The position numbers and the translations under genes were made by a program. Below, one piece after another: positions 54,420 through 63,913 of a DNA stretch of 64,000 nucleotides. The stretch lies in contig NZ_JAAUVN010000001.1 in the NCBI RefSeq assembly GCF_012030425.1, positions 1,426,001 to 1,490,000 on the forward strand. Reading direction: 5' to 3'. The stretch is from Sphingobacterium sp. B16(2022). Lineage in GTDB: Bacteria; Bacteroidota; Bacteroidia; Sphingobacteriales; Sphingobacteriaceae. Each line of letters opens with the position of its first letter. Within the stretch, counting starts at the first letter, position 1. The notes beneath the pieces are model-generated. The model saw only the letters and a program-made list of their open reading frames with translations. It searched no databases and had not been told where the DNA came from.

Positions 54420-55112
54420 TTAGCGATCAGTCAAGACAATGGCATAGCAATTATCCATATTTAGACTTATTTTTTCAAATTTTCCAAGTAAAAGCATTTT
54501 GTCGATTATTCTTGAACCATCAGCGAAATTCTCAAAAATATCAATAGGCAGTGGTCTGTACTTTACTGTTGTTCTAATAAATTGTGAAAAGAAGTAGGGG
54601 TCTAAGCCACCAAATTCATTCGGGACGTTAAGAGAAACTTCTATAATTTGACCTGTTTTGCTGTTTTCAAATCCACAATGAATCCCATGAATGTCGTATC
54701 TCCAATCGTCAAGTTTTCCTATTTGCCTTTCATCCCATTTATATTCATCAAAAGTATCCAATGGAAAATCTCGATTTAATTTCACCTTGAGTTTACCCAC
54801 TAGTTTGAGTATCAACTCTTCACCCAACTTCCTGTAATCCTTTGCACATTGCTCAAAGAAATCTTGATGGTCTTCAATATCCTTATCAGCGATAAGTTTC
54901 GCAATATTTATCTTAGGTTCAGAAATGTGTATTCCAACCTGAAAACCTTGAAGTTCTTTTTTTAGGTCGTGCCCTGTGGTTTCTCTTTCATTTTGAACAC
55001 TTTACCCGAAGATAAGCATTAGTTTTCTTTCTCTGGGAATGGCACGAATTGTTTCAAGATCAGGAATTTCGGCAAGCGAATTTATCGTAATTATATCTAT
55101 TAATCTATTCAT
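54420..55112 (-). pseudogene. DUF6896-like gene interrupted by an in-frame TAA
   Basis: From the ATG at 55112 the minus-strand frame codes 36 residues (MNRLIDIITINSLAEIPDLE onward to MLIFG), then TAA at 55002-55004. The same frame continues without interruption for 193 codons to a stop at 54420. The second part begins SVQNERETTGHDLKKELQGF and ends in a DUF6896-type core (DIHGIHCGFENSKTGQIIEV and LDPYFFSQFIRTTVKYRPLP). No good ATG exists after the TAA; only a TTG (54827) near the core. A nonsense-broken gene is the simplest reading, though a short independent first ORF is possible. Confidence 0.6.
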
Positions 55113-55447
55113 TGGTAACGATTTTAAATTGGTATGTAATAGAAGTTTATCTAACATTATTTGTTAAGTATAAAAGTAGTAAAGTTATGACAGAAATACC
55201 TTAAGCTGGAAGAAAGATAGGAGGGTATCTATTTTAAAATTTTACATCAGCAATGACAGTTTAAAGAAGATCTAGTAAAATTCCTTTTTTAGAAACTGTT
55301 ATAATTTGATTAGAATTGTACAAGGAAACTTTATCGCTTACGCTGGTGTCAGAATCAATGATCATACTAGAATGGAAAAGTTAAGACAACTTTTTCTACG
55401 AACAGTTTTAAAGCATTAAAACAGGTGAAAATCTAAACGGGCAATTT
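55113..55447. other. Spacer without a supported gene
   Basis: 335 AT-rich bases between the broken DUF6896-like gene and the lipoprotein gene. No ORF or hairpin of note was seen; the divergent arrangement means it must hold promoters for both sides. Confidence 0.4.
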
Positions 55448-56038
55448 ATGAAAACGATATTCTTTCTTTTAGTTATGGGTATGGGGGGTACCGGATGTAA
55501 CGGGTGGCACAAGTATTCGGACTCTGATAATAAAATCATCAACAAAATACACCGCAGAAGCGGTTTGCAGGAAATTGATACACTTTGGGTTTCGCAAAAT
55601 GACACAGCAGTTTTTAGGTCGGAAGAATTAATACAGCGATATCCTGATCGAAACGCTCGATTAGGGCTACGTTATGAATTGCGTAATCCTCAAGATGAAA
55701 TGTATTATTTCATTTATAACGATAAACAACAGTTAGTGCAGGAGGGAAAATATACAGCACAGTATATTTATGAAGGAATAACATACGATGGGAATTTCTA
55801 TAACACAAAAAGATATTTTTATAAAAAGAATGGACGTCTGAATAGTGTACATTATCAGGAAGACGGCAGAAATTTCAAATTAGAACAATTTGCTAAGGAC
55901 TGGCAACTTACTAAAATAACCTATTTCAATAAGAAAACAGGCGAAAAAGAAAAGATTGAAATTTATAAAAACAAGAAGTTAAAAGAAACACGGATTTATA
56001 CAGCATTTAAGACTTATCGCACGGTAAAATCTTTTTAA
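55448..56038 (+). CDS. Small lipoprotein of unknown function
   Basis: A 196-residue lipoprotein; lipobox MGGTGC (Cys 17). The body is rich in Tyr, Lys and Asn with beta-strand-like repeats (YYFIYNDKQQLVQEGKYTAQ, RYFYKKNGRLNSVHYQED, ITYFNKKTGEKEKIEIYKN), reminiscent of antitoxin-component YwqK/MORN-like hairpins. No function is known. Followed by a hairpin shared with the antiporter gene. Confidence 0.55.
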   Translation: MKTIFFLLVMGMGGTGCNGWHKYSDSDNKIINKIHRRSGLQEIDTLWVSQNDTAVFRSEELIQRYPDRNARLGLRYELRNPQDEMYYFIYNDKQQLVQEGKYTAQYIYEGITYDGNFYNTKRYFYKKNGRLNSVHYQEDGRNFKLEQFAKDWQLTKITYFNKKTGEKEKIEIYKNKKLKETRIYTAFKTYRTVKSF

Positions 56039-56057
56039 TATTTAGCTTTACATCAGT

Positions 56058-56091
56058 AGCTTAGCATATGCAAGATAACACATGCTAAGCT
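56058..56091. terminator. Hairpin between convergent genes
   Basis: AGCTTAGCAT (56058-56067) pairs with ATGCTAAGCT (56082-56091). Confidence 0.6.
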
Positions 56092-56152
56092 TATGAATCA
56101 AAAACGTTATGATTAATCATGTTGTTTCGACACTGGAATTATGGTCAAATAA

Positions 56153-57730
56153 CTAACTTTTCATATTCAATCTTTCTTCTTGAAGATCGAGTAATCGCAG
56201 ATGTTTTCTGATAATTTCTTCATCTAACAGAAGCTCCTCGCGGTTTTTATTGATAAGCCATGTTCTTTGCGTTTCGATTATGTCAATATAAATACTTCGA
56301 TATTCAGCAAAATTAATGATGATTTCAGAACTGCTCAATTGATTTTCATATTTTTGCAATTGATCTTTCAATGTTGGAAAACTGTCTATTTTGTGAGCAT
56401 AATCTTTACGAATTTTATCCACTGCCACTTGAGCGAGGTTGTTCTGAATTTCATAATCGACTTCCTTTTCACTTCGAGTAAAATCTTGGTCTATTTGAGG
56501 GAATTTCCTTAATAAGAAAGGAAGTGTAAGTCCCTGGACAAGTAATGTTAAAAGAATGACGACAAATGTGATGAAAAGTATGAGATTTCTTTGAGGGAAA
56601 GGAGTTCCGTCCGCTAAAGTCAGGGGAATTGAAAGTGCCGCGGCCAATGAAACAACACCTCTCATTCCGGTCCAGCCAATGATTAAAGGAGTTTTCCAGC
56701 CAGGAGATTTGGCATCAGCAACGGTAATGTAATTTCTCATAATTAAAGTCGTTATCACCGCCGCATAACCGGAGAAAATTCTAACAAGAACCAGCACTAC
56801 AGTAACAGCTATTCCATAACCGATTGCTGTATAAATATCAGTATCTCCCAAACCAGAAACAATTTCAGGTAAATCTAAACCAATGAGCATGAAAACAATT
56901 CCATTTAACAAAAAGCAAAAACTTTCCCAAACTGTTACAGTACGTATTCTAGATGCACTGCTCAAAAAATCATGACTACGATAAGATAGGAATAATCCGC
57001 CACTTACCACCGCCAAAACTCCCGACGCATGCAGTTCTTCCGCCGCCAAATACATCGAGAAAGGGGCGATAAAAGTGAGCAAAATATCAGTATTAGAATC
57101 TGTCGGAAGTATTTTATGCATTTTCAGAAAGATGTACGCAAGTGCAAGCCCGATGCCTACGCCACCAATGCACATCCATACAAAACTTCCCGCCGCTTCG
57201 TACCATACAAATTGCCCGGTTGCGGCAGCAATCATCGCAAACCTGAAAATGATTAAAGAAGAAGCATCATTCAGCAAACTTTCGCCTTCGAGGATTGACG
57301 CCAATCTTTTAGGCACCTTTACAAATTTTAAAATTGCTCCAGCACTTACTGCATCAGGTGGTGAAACGATTCCGCCCAATAAAAAACCTAAAGCTAAAGA
57401 AAATCCGGGGATGAAATAATTAGCGAAGACCGCTACCGATAATGCCGTAAAAAAAACGACTACGAAAGCGAAACTGAAAATAATTCTGCGCCATCGCCAT
57501 AGCTCTTTCCATGAGGTTGACCAAGCGGCTTCATACAGCAACGGCGGTAAAAAAATGATAAATATTAACTCTGGTTCTATTTTTATTGGGGGTACTCCCG
57601 GAATAAAACTTATGGAAAGACCAGCTAATACAAGCAAAACAGGATACGCGACCTGAATCTTTTTCGCCAACATGATCAGCATGGTGATAAGTAGCACCAA
57701 AAAAAGATAAAATTCGAAATTTTCTAGCAT
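56153..57730 (-). CDS. CPA1-family Na+/H+ antiporter
   Basis: A 525-residue membrane protein. About twelve helices, then a 120-residue cytosolic tail. CPA1 motifs: GGIVSPPDAVSAGAILKFV, ASILEGESLLNDASSLIIF (the N-D pair of the ion site) and GWTGMRGVVSLAAALSIPL. The tail (DFTRSEKEVDYEIQNNLAQV) is charged and helical, as in bacterial NhaP2/NhaG-type antiporters. It exchanges Na+ or K+ for protons at the inner membrane. Single gene. Confidence 0.93.
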   Translation of the reverse strand: MLENFEFYLFLVLLITMLIMLAKKIQVAYPVLLVLAGLSISFIPGVPPIKIEPELIFIIFLPPLLYEAAWSTSWKELWRWRRIIFSFAFVVVFFTALSVAVFANYFIPGFSLALGFLLGGIVSPPDAVSAGAILKFVKVPKRLASILEGESLLNDASSLIIFRFAMIAAATGQFVWYEAAGSFVWMCIGGVGIGLALAYIFLKMHKILPTDSNTDILLTFIAPFSMYLAAEELHASGVLAVVSGGLFLSYRSHDFLSSASRIRTVTVWESFCFLLNGIVFMLIGLDLPEIVSGLGDTDIYTAIGYGIAVTVVLVLVRIFSGYAAVITTLIMRNYITVADAKSPGWKTPLIIGWTGMRGVVSLAAALSIPLTLADGTPFPQRNLILFITFVVILLTLLVQGLTLPFLLRKFPQIDQDFTRSEKEVDYEIQNNLAQVAVDKIRKDYAHKIDSFPTLKDQLQKYENQLSSSEIIINFAEYRSIYIDIIETQRTWLINKNREELLLDEEIIRKHLRLLDLQEERLNMKS

Positions 57731-58023
57731 GTGTAAATTTTAGTTACATAAATATATATTAAATTTTTAGCAACATTTACAACCTATTTACAATTTAAAT
57801 GAGTTGTAAATGTTATCATAGAAATAATGTGTGATGCGATTTACCAATTTCCATATGTATCCAGCATCTAATAGTTTGCGGTGAAAAAGGTTGTTACTAT
57901 AATTTTTATTCCGTACAGATTAAGCAGTTCCGGCCTTCATTACCAACTATGGTATTTTTAAACAATTAAAACAAACAGTAAGGTCGAGCTGTATTACTTA
58001 TTTCACGACAAAAAAATATCATT

Positions 58024-58653
58024 ATGAAAGTTGCCATCATCGGAGCATCCGGATTTATCGGATCAGCTATTTTAAATGAAGCACTGAGTAGAGGTCATGA
58101 CATAACCGCTATTGTCCGAAATCCAGAAAAAGTAACGGTTTCCGAACCACGTCTTAACATCAAAAAAGGAGATGTTATAAAAGAAGAGGAGTTGATCAGC
58201 CTTTTGAAAGGAAACGAAGCTGTTATCAGTGCTTACAGCGCAAATGACTCATCGACCTATGTAAAGGCTATCACAGCTATTATTAATGCTACGAAAAAAG
58301 CAGGTATTACGCGATTATTAGCTGTTAGCGGTGCCGGAAGCCTCGAAGTAAAACCCGGAGTACAATTGTTAGATACCCCAGAATTTCCCGCTGAATGGAA
58401 GGGCGGTGCTACTGCTACACGTGACGCATTTGATGTTATCAAGCAGGTGACCGACCTGGATTGGTCCGTCTTGAGCCCAGCCATGGTGATCGAGCCCGGC
58501 CCGCGTACAGGTGTTTTTCGCTTAGGGAAAGATCAAGTGTTATTTAATGATAAAGGAGAAAGTAAGATTTCTACAGCCGATTTCGCAGTAGCTTTGCTCG
58601 ATGAGCTGGAAAGACCCGCACATATCAAACAACGTTTTACGCTTGCTTATTAA
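58024..58653 (+). CDS. NAD(P)-binding atypical SDR (YwnB/NmrA-like)
   Basis: A 209-residue Rossmann protein. MKVAIIGASGFIGSAIL gives the GxxGxxG motif, then VRNPEKVTV, DVIKEEELISLLKGNEAVIS and RLLAVSGAGSLEV. It resembles YwnB/YhfK-type NAD(P)-binding proteins; some bind flavin or act as redox sensors. The reaction is unknown. It is a single gene with a following hairpin. Confidence 0.88.
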   Translation: MKVAIIGASGFIGSAILNEALSRGHDITAIVRNPEKVTVSEPRLNIKKGDVIKEEELISLLKGNEAVISAYSANDSSTYVKAITAIINATKKAGITRLLAVSGAGSLEVKPGVQLLDTPEFPAEWKGGATATRDAFDVIKQVTDLDWSVLSPAMVIEPGPRTGVFRLGKDQVLFNDKGESKISTADFAVALLDELERPAHIKQRFTLAY

Positions 58654-58684
58654 GCTTGGAATAATTTTAGGTATATATATTAAA

Positions 58685-58727
58685 TAGGAAACAAAGCTGT
58701 AATGTATCATAACAGCACTGTTTCCTA
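58685..58727. terminator. Hairpin between convergent genes
   Basis: TAGGAAACA (58685-58693) pairs with TGTTTCCTA (58719-58727) and GCTGT (58696-58700) pairs with ACAGC (58712-58716). Confidence 0.6.
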
Positions 58728-58738
58728 TCTGATATACA

Positions 58739-59797
58739 TTATGCGATTGAAATGGTTTCATCCAGGTAAATATCTTGTATCGCTCTAAGAATTTCTATGC
58801 CATCTTTGAGCGGACGTTGAAAAGCTTTTCTACCCAATATTAGCCCTGTGCCTCCGGCTCGTTTGTTTATAATCGCTGTTCTAATAGCCTCAGGAAGATC
58901 GCGTTCACCTTTTGACTCACCTCCTGAATTAATAAGACCAATTCTGCCCATATAGCAATTTGCTACTTGATAACGGCAAAGGTCAATAGGATGCATGGAT
59001 GATAAATCCGTGTACATTTTAGGATTGCTTTTGGCAAAATTAATGGTAGTGAATCCGCCGTTATTTTCCGGAAGTTTTTGCTTAATGATATCAGCCTGTA
59101 TGGTTACACCTAAATGATTGGCTTGACCTGTAATATCTGCCGCAACTTCATAATTAACGTTATCCTTAGTAAAACTATTATTACGGGTATAGCACCATAA
59201 AATGCAGGGCATTCCTAACTCATGAGCTCTTTCAAAGGCTTCGGCAACTTCTACAATTTGCCTGTTTGAATTTTCTGAACCAAAGTAAATCGTAGCACCT
59301 ATTGCAGTTGCTCCTAAGTTCCAAGCATCTTTTATACTCCCAAACATAATTTGATCATACTTTGTAGGATAAGTAAGCAATTCATTATGATTTATTTTAA
59401 CGATAAATGGAATTTTATGTGCATATTTTCTAGCCATTATAGCAAGATTCCCAAAAGTTGTTGCAACAGCATTACAACCTCCTTCGATAGCAAGCTTGAT
59501 GATATTTTCTGGATCAAAATACAAAGGGTTCGGAGAAAAGGAAGCACCAGCAGTATGTTCTATCCCTTGATCAATTGGCAATATTGATAAATATCCGGTA
59601 TTAGCCAGATGTCCATGTTTGTAGAGTGCCGCAAGATTTCTAAGTACCTGAGGATTGCGGTTGCTTTGCAGGAAAATCTCATCGATAAATTTTGGGGAGG
59701 GAAGGTGAAGTTGTTCCTTCAAAATTTTTGGTGTATTAAAGCCTAGTAGATTTTCGCCTTCGGCACCTAATTCTAATAAAATATTTTTATAATTCAT
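58739..59797 (-). CDS. Class I fructose-bisphosphate aldolase (DhnA/FbaB-type)
   Basis: A 352-residue TIM-barrel aldolase. Visible segments: [40 protein letters not shown] (a Lys-rich active-site strand) and [20 protein letters not shown], the phosphate-binding end. The DhnA family forms a Schiff base with a lysine and splits fructose-1,6-bisphosphate into glyceraldehyde-3-phosphate and dihydroxyacetone phosphate; it works in glycolysis and gluconeogenesis. It is the usual Bacteroidota class I enzyme. Single gene. Confidence 0.9.
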   Translation of the reverse strand: MNYKNILLELGAEGENLLGFNTPKILKEQLHLPSPKFIDEIFLQSNRNPQVLRNLAALYKHGHLANTGYLSILPIDQGIEHTAGASFSPNPLYFDPENIIKLAIEGGCNAVATTFGNLAIMARKYAHKIPFIVKINHNELLTYPTKYDQIMFGSIKDAWNLGATAIGATIYFGSENSNRQIVEVAEAFERAHELGMPCILWCYTRNNSFTKDNVNYEVAADITGQANHLGVTIQADIIKQKLPENNGGFTTINFAKSNPKMYTDLSSMHPIDLCRYQVANCYMGRIGLINSGGESKGERDLPEAIRTAIINKRAGGTGLILGRKAFQRPLKDGIEILRAIQDIYLDETISIA

Positions 59798-60187
59798 AAC
59801 GTGATGATATTATTATAAATAAAGTACATTGTGATAATATGCAGTGATTTAAACTGTTATTACAATTAAAGTTAACTAATGATTTCGATAGTCCCTAGTT
59901 TTTAACATATTATTTGAAGGTTAATTTACAGTCTTAATTAAAAAGACATCTTGTGCAGGATTGCATTCGGAATAAGAATTCTTATAAAAAAATTCAGTGC
60001 AGAAGTTTTTGATTCAAAGGGTATGGAGGACGATTGGGGAAATCGAACATCATCATGCTTTCCAATACATTACAAATGACATGATGAATATATATAAGAT
60101 AGTTGCTTGAGATCTCAGGTTAAAAGAAAGTAGAGGTATAGCTCAAGCCAAGCACTTCTAGCTATTTAAAATCGGCTGATCGGTTTT
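59798..60187. other. Spacer without a supported gene
   Basis: 390 bases between the aldolase and a secreted hypothetical, both on the minus strand. A GTG-started plus-strand frame of 37 codons (59997-60110; contains IEHHHAFQYITNDMMN) reads like protein but has no recognised relatives and no obvious promoter, so no gene is called. Nothing else stands out. Confidence 0.35.
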
Positions 60188-60961
60188 CTATTTCAAATCC
60201 GCATTTTTGAAATCAAATGGTATCCGCTCAATCGAATTTTCATTTTCGATCATCAGTTCAATTTTTATTTCCTCTTTTTCGGTTGTTGACATATTTTTTT
60301 TCAATTTAATCAGCTTATATTTCATATTTGTCCGCTTATCTGTCAAAGTGAGGTTATTGTAACCGTGGTCTAAGTCTTCATTAACAGCTATTATTAAATC
60401 TTGATTTTTAGTAGATCGATACGCATACATTAAGTCATAAGACTTGAAATCAATGCTTTTATAATCTTCCCCATTATTGGTTTTATACCTAAAATCTGGA
60501 AATGCTTTTTGTATGTTGGCAGAATCTACAATTGAAAAATAAACAGTTGGATTTGCTTTTAATACACTTTTATCTATTAAATTGATGTTTTTTTCTAAAC
60601 CTTTCAGTTTACCCAAACTGAAATACGATTTTTTATTTTCTGATGGCTTGAAGTATATGATCGTGCCTTTAATATCAATTTTATGATATTTTTTATTTTC
60701 CTCAAGTTCGAACCTTGCTACAACATTAGCTCGTCTGAAAGAATTTTCAAATATATTATTGTGCAATATTTGTCCCTTATTATAGGTCGCAGTAAGCGTA
60801 TCTATTTTAATCAGGTGAAATCTGTCGTTGGGCTTATTTTCAAGTTCTAAACTTATCTCAATTTCATTGTACATCTTAATGGTGTGAGATAGTATTACTT
60901 TTTCTTGTGAATAAAGACAAATAGGAATCATTAAAACTAAAAGAGTTGTGAGATTTTTCAT
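60188..60961 (-). CDS. Secreted hypothetical protein
   Basis: A 257-residue protein with signal peptide (MKNLTTLLVLMIPICLYSQ). The mature part is rich in Lys and Asn and likely beta (LSHTIKMYNEIEISLELENK, ARFELEENKKYHKI, RTNMKYKLIKLKKNMSTTEK). Not recognised. It is followed on the same strand, 95 bases upstream of its start, by a zinc-ribbon membrane protein. Confidence 0.55.
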   Translation of the reverse strand: MKNLTTLLVLMIPICLYSQEKVILSHTIKMYNEIEISLELENKPNDRFHLIKIDTLTATYNKGQILHNNIFENSFRRANVVARFELEENKKYHKIDIKGTIIYFKPSENKKSYFSLGKLKGLEKNINLIDKSVLKANPTVYFSIVDSANIQKAFPDFRYKTNNGEDYKSIDFKSYDLMYAYRSTKNQDLIIAVNEDLDHGYNNLTLTDKRTNMKYKLIKLKKNMSTTEKEEIKIELMIENENSIERIPFDFKNADLK

Positions 60962-61056
60962 TTATACTTTGGGAATCATTAAAATACTGTCATTGCTTCA
61001 TTTAGTTATGCTTAGAGATCGATCGTGAGTTAACGATAATTTTATTTAGCCGTTAT

Positions 61057-61680
61057 TTAATCCCTCTTGATACTATAAATCTTACCAAATTCACTATTTG
61101 TATCATGTTGCATTGACTTTATTTGATCTTTAGTAAATTTTATTGTTGCGTCTGCATAATCATTTTTATATTTCTTTAGCAAGTCGGAAAGTCCAGAATA
61201 CTTTTTCGTTGACATACTATGTGTTTTAAAAATCAAAGTATCGCCTTTTACTTCATAAACCTTATACAGCGTATAGGTATCATTTTTTTCTATTTTGTAT
61301 AAATCATCAACTTTTGAATTTGCCAAATATTCAGTTTCATTAACCGAATTTTGATAAACAGTAAAGATGATCATGCAGCATAACAATCCTATAACAAATA
61401 ATCCAAAATAATGTGTAATCGGTCTTTTTGCTTTGGCAGATGCCATGAAATAGTCTTGCTTCATTTTTGGACTCATTTCATTTGCATATAGAACTTGTTT
61501 GCAATGACTGCATTGGCTCATTCCTTTTTTTGAAGTTGGAAAAATAGGAATCCAAAAAATATGAAAATAGCGGGCTAAAAATAAAAAAGTAACAGTCCCT
61601 TTGCTATTACAGTTCTCACAGTCGTAAGACAGCATTTCTTTTGAATTTAAGATCTTTGCTCTTGTTCCAAATATGATCAT
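61057..61680 (-). CDS. Zinc-ribbon membrane protein
   Basis: A 207-residue protein. The N-terminus has YDCENCNSKGTVTF and, 35 residues later, QCSHCKQVLYANE, two CxxC knuckles of a zinc ribbon. One TM helix (about 92-112, FGLFVIGLLCCMIIFTVYQ) follows, then a 95-residue extracytoplasmic region (DTYTLYKVYEVKGDTLIFKT). Such zinc-ribbon-plus-TM proteins are of unknown function. Co-directional with the secreted protein at 60188. Confidence 0.7.
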   Translation of the reverse strand: MIIFGTRAKILNSKEMLSYDCENCNSKGTVTFLFLARYFHIFWIPIFPTSKKGMSQCSHCKQVLYANEMSPKMKQDYFMASAKAKRPITHYFGLFVIGLLCCMIIFTVYQNSVNETEYLANSKVDDLYKIEKNDTYTLYKVYEVKGDTLIFKTHSMSTKKYSGLSDLLKKYKNDYADATIKFTKDQIKSMQHDTNSEFGKIYSIKRD

Positions 61681-62189
61681 AGCTTGATTTTATTAGGTTT
61701 AATTTTTCAGGATTCTATTCTTTAGTTCTTTTAACAGTTTCGTACGACTTTTAGTTTTTATTATATAGTCCACTAGTGCATTATTGTTGATATTTTCTGC
61801 ATTTGGGCATAGTTATACTAGTAATAAGTTTTAAAGCAGTTATCTAAAGTGCATCTTTGCTGTTAGCAGTAATAAAAATACATGTAATAATCAAAACCAA
61901 ATAGTAGATTTACAATTCGCGAAACATGTTTTACAATTCGTGTAATAAGTCAGTTTATTCCCTTAAACTAACTTAATAACAGTATTTTAGTAAATAGAAG
62001 CTACTTCGAAAATTGCGTTTTACGAACCAAAGTCTACTTGTATGTACTGATCAGGTTGTATACTTTGGCAAAATATATGCGCTGTAAGAGTATGGATGCG
62101 AAAGAAAAAAATGGAAAGTGCAATTTTACAGTAAATTACATCAATACTTATTGTATATAGACATCGTTATCAATGATTTATTTAGGCTT
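61681..62189. other. Intergenic region with a direct repeat, no gene
   Basis: 509 AT-rich bases between divergent genes. The only ordered structure is the direct repeat at 61910-61940. A near-match to a -7 element (TATACTTTG) lies about 130 bases before the gene at 62190. Confidence 0.5.
61910..61940 (+). repeat. TTACAATTCG direct repeat with 21-bp period
   Basis: TTACAATTCG occurs at 61910-61919 and again at 61931-61940. The flanks also agree (G-A/T-TTTACAATTCG-C/T-G). A 21-base period, two helical turns, on the same strand is typical of a dimeric LytTR-type response regulator site. The assignment is inferred. Confidence 0.45.
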
Positions 62190-63083
62190 ATGAAAAGTAA
62201 AAACGTATTACTGGTTGTAGTTGTTTTGTTGTTCCAGACCTTGTGTTTGGGACAAACTCAAGAACATACGAAAATAGACTTCATTGTTACTAATGATTAT
62301 ATGTCCGAAAGAAATCTTTCTTTGATGGGAGGGCCGATCCCAGTAAATTATAAGAAAGAGATTAAAGAAAGTTTACGAAATAGTTTTGTTGAATTTTATG
62401 ATGACAATAACAATATTACAGCGGAAAAATACTACAATAAAATAGGTGCATTATATCACACGAATCAAAATTTCTATGACAGCAAGAACCGATTAGAAAA
62501 AACACTTGAAATTGACGAATTTAAAAACGACACCTGCGTTATTCAGTATCAATATACGGACAGTTTAAATCTAGTGGCTCATAAACAAGTTAGTCGTTCA
62601 TGTTCAAGTAATTTTCTCGATTTTTATTACAGCTATAATGAAAAAGGTCAGAAAATTAATGAAGTACTGAATGAGAACAACACTTTCCTCCGTAAAAAAG
62701 TCATTCTGGAAATTTCTAAAAATGAAAGACAAATAAGCTCGTATGATCAAGCAAACCGTTTATCAAATTATCAATATAAGTATAATAACAAAGATCTGCT
62801 TATATACGAAAAACGTAAAGAATGGGATTATGTGCAAAAAGGAGAATATTTTGAAATCGGTGGCGAATATGAGTATTTGTATCAGTATGATCAAAATGGC
62901 AATTGGATAGAACGCATTAAACAAACCTATTGTCCCGCAAAGAAGAAAGTCGCAACAAGTAAAAAAGTGGATAACAAAAAAAGTCTAGTTAAAACAGAGG
63001 AACCAAAACTCCTCGAAAATATTGATTACAATTGCGAACCTGAAATCAAAGAGAAGCTGATCAGAAAAATATATTATAAGTAG
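62190..63083 (+). CDS. Secreted YD-repeat-like protein
   Basis: A 297-residue protein from the ATG at 62190 (a 24-residue extension to 62118 has no role). Signal peptide ends LFQTLCLGQ. The mature part contains YD-repeat-like sequence: FYDSKNRLEKTLEI, YSYNEKGQKINEVLNEN, YDQANRLSNYQYKYNNKD and YQYDQNGNWIERIK, a pattern of Tyr-Asp/Asn-x-x-Gly/Asn turns. This is the Bacteroidota type of short RHS-like protein, without a toxin tail. Function is unknown. A direct repeat lies 250 bases upstream. Confidence 0.65.
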   Translation: MKSKNVLLVVVVLLFQTLCLGQTQEHTKIDFIVTNDYMSERNLSLMGGPIPVNYKKEIKESLRNSFVEFYDDNNNITAEKYYNKIGALYHTNQNFYDSKNRLEKTLEIDEFKNDTCVIQYQYTDSLNLVAHKQVSRSCSSNFLDFYYSYNEKGQKINEVLNENNTFLRKKVILEISKNERQISSYDQANRLSNYQYKYNNKDLLIYEKRKEWDYVQKGEYFEIGGEYEYLYQYDQNGNWIERIKQTYCPAKKKVATSKKVDNKKSLVKTEEPKLLENIDYNCEPEIKEKLIRKIYYK

Positions 63084-63289
63084 AAATTTCCTTAAAAACA
63101 GAATGGTTATTTTCAGCGAGAGTTTCAATATTTACTATTAAACGATCGAATCCAACGTATGTCAATCGAAATCTTGTTAAATTACATTGGCAAATATCTG
63201 GTTTTGAAAATATGGATCGCTCATGTGACTATAAAACAGACTTTCTGTGGTATTCTTATCGCAATCAACAGATTTGTGGGACTCTTAAA

Positions 63290-63338
63290 TAAATTAAAGA
63301 ACCTCCAGCTTAAAAAATATCAGAAGTTCTTTAATTTA
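63290..63338. terminator. Hairpin between convergent genes
   Basis: TAAATTAAAGAAC (63290-63302) pairs exactly with GTTCTTTAATTTA (63326-63338). It lies between the YD-repeat gene and the RidA gene and argues against coding use of the frame at 63159-63422. Confidence 0.7.
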
Positions 63339-63368
63339 AGTAGTAAGAATAACCTCAGCTTCGAATTG

Positions 63369-63776
63369 TTATTGTTGAGCAGCCCAGATTTCAATTTCAA
63401 TTTTAAGTTCCTCGAGTCCTAGTCCCTTTACATAAGCAATAGTCATCGAGGGATAGACTTTCCCGAATAACTCTTCCCATTTTGCATTTAGAAAATTCCA
63501 ATCAATGTCTTCCGTAGCCCAGATGTTGACTTTTATAACGTCATCAGAAGATAAATTTTGGCTATCTAGGAGCTGGCCTATATTTAGAAATGTATATGCC
63601 ACTTGTTCATTTATAGAAGAAGGAATGGATCCATTACTATCAATACCTATCTGACCAGAAAAAGTATATAGATTGGAATTTTTAGGAATGATCGTAACAT
63701 GTGAATAGTTCCCGACAGGTGCCGGAACATTTTTAGGGTTTAACCTAGCTACTTTTTGCGTGTTGTTCATGCTCAT
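63369..63776 (-). CDS. RidA-family protein lacking the catalytic arginine
   Basis: A 135-residue RidA/YjgF fold: VGNYSHVTIIPKNSNLYTFS, SGQIGIDSNG, NIWATEDIDWNFLNAKWEELF, and YPSMTIAYVKGLGLEELKIE. In RidA the segment reads PARSCVEVARLP with the imine-deaminating Arg; here it is PSMT, so the Arg is Met (about residue 111). It probably does not hydrolyse 2-aminoacrylate like RidA and may bind another small molecule. Single gene. Confidence 0.85.
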   Translation of the reverse strand: MSMNNTQKVARLNPKNVPAPVGNYSHVTIIPKNSNLYTFSGQIGIDSNGSIPSSINEQVAYTFLNIGQLLDSQNLSSDDVIKVNIWATEDIDWNFLNAKWEELFGKVYPSMTIAYVKGLGLEELKIEIEIWAAQQ

Positions 63777-63913
63777 TTTTTTTAAATAAAAACTATAAAT
63801 TTTGTAAAATAGTGATGCAAATCTATGTTATGGAAGATCTTAGCTATTTCGAGTACAAAAGTATAGGTGATATTTATTGTAGAATTGGATAAAACCGACA
63901 GTTCTACATAAAA

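Noticed and set aside
55002..55004. Recoding (readthrough) of the TAA in the DUF6896-like gene
   Set aside because: No known recoding signal or structure next to the TAA; a nonsense mutation is simpler.
59997..60110. GTG-started 37-codon frame with EHHHAFQYITNDMMN
   Set aside because: Protein-like but no recognised family, no promoter and very short; could be a remnant but cannot be supported.
63159..63422. Plus-strand frame of 87 codons over the RidA end
   Set aside because: It crosses a perfect 13-bp terminator hairpin and the opposite-strand RidA gene; hydrophobic but with no recognised family.
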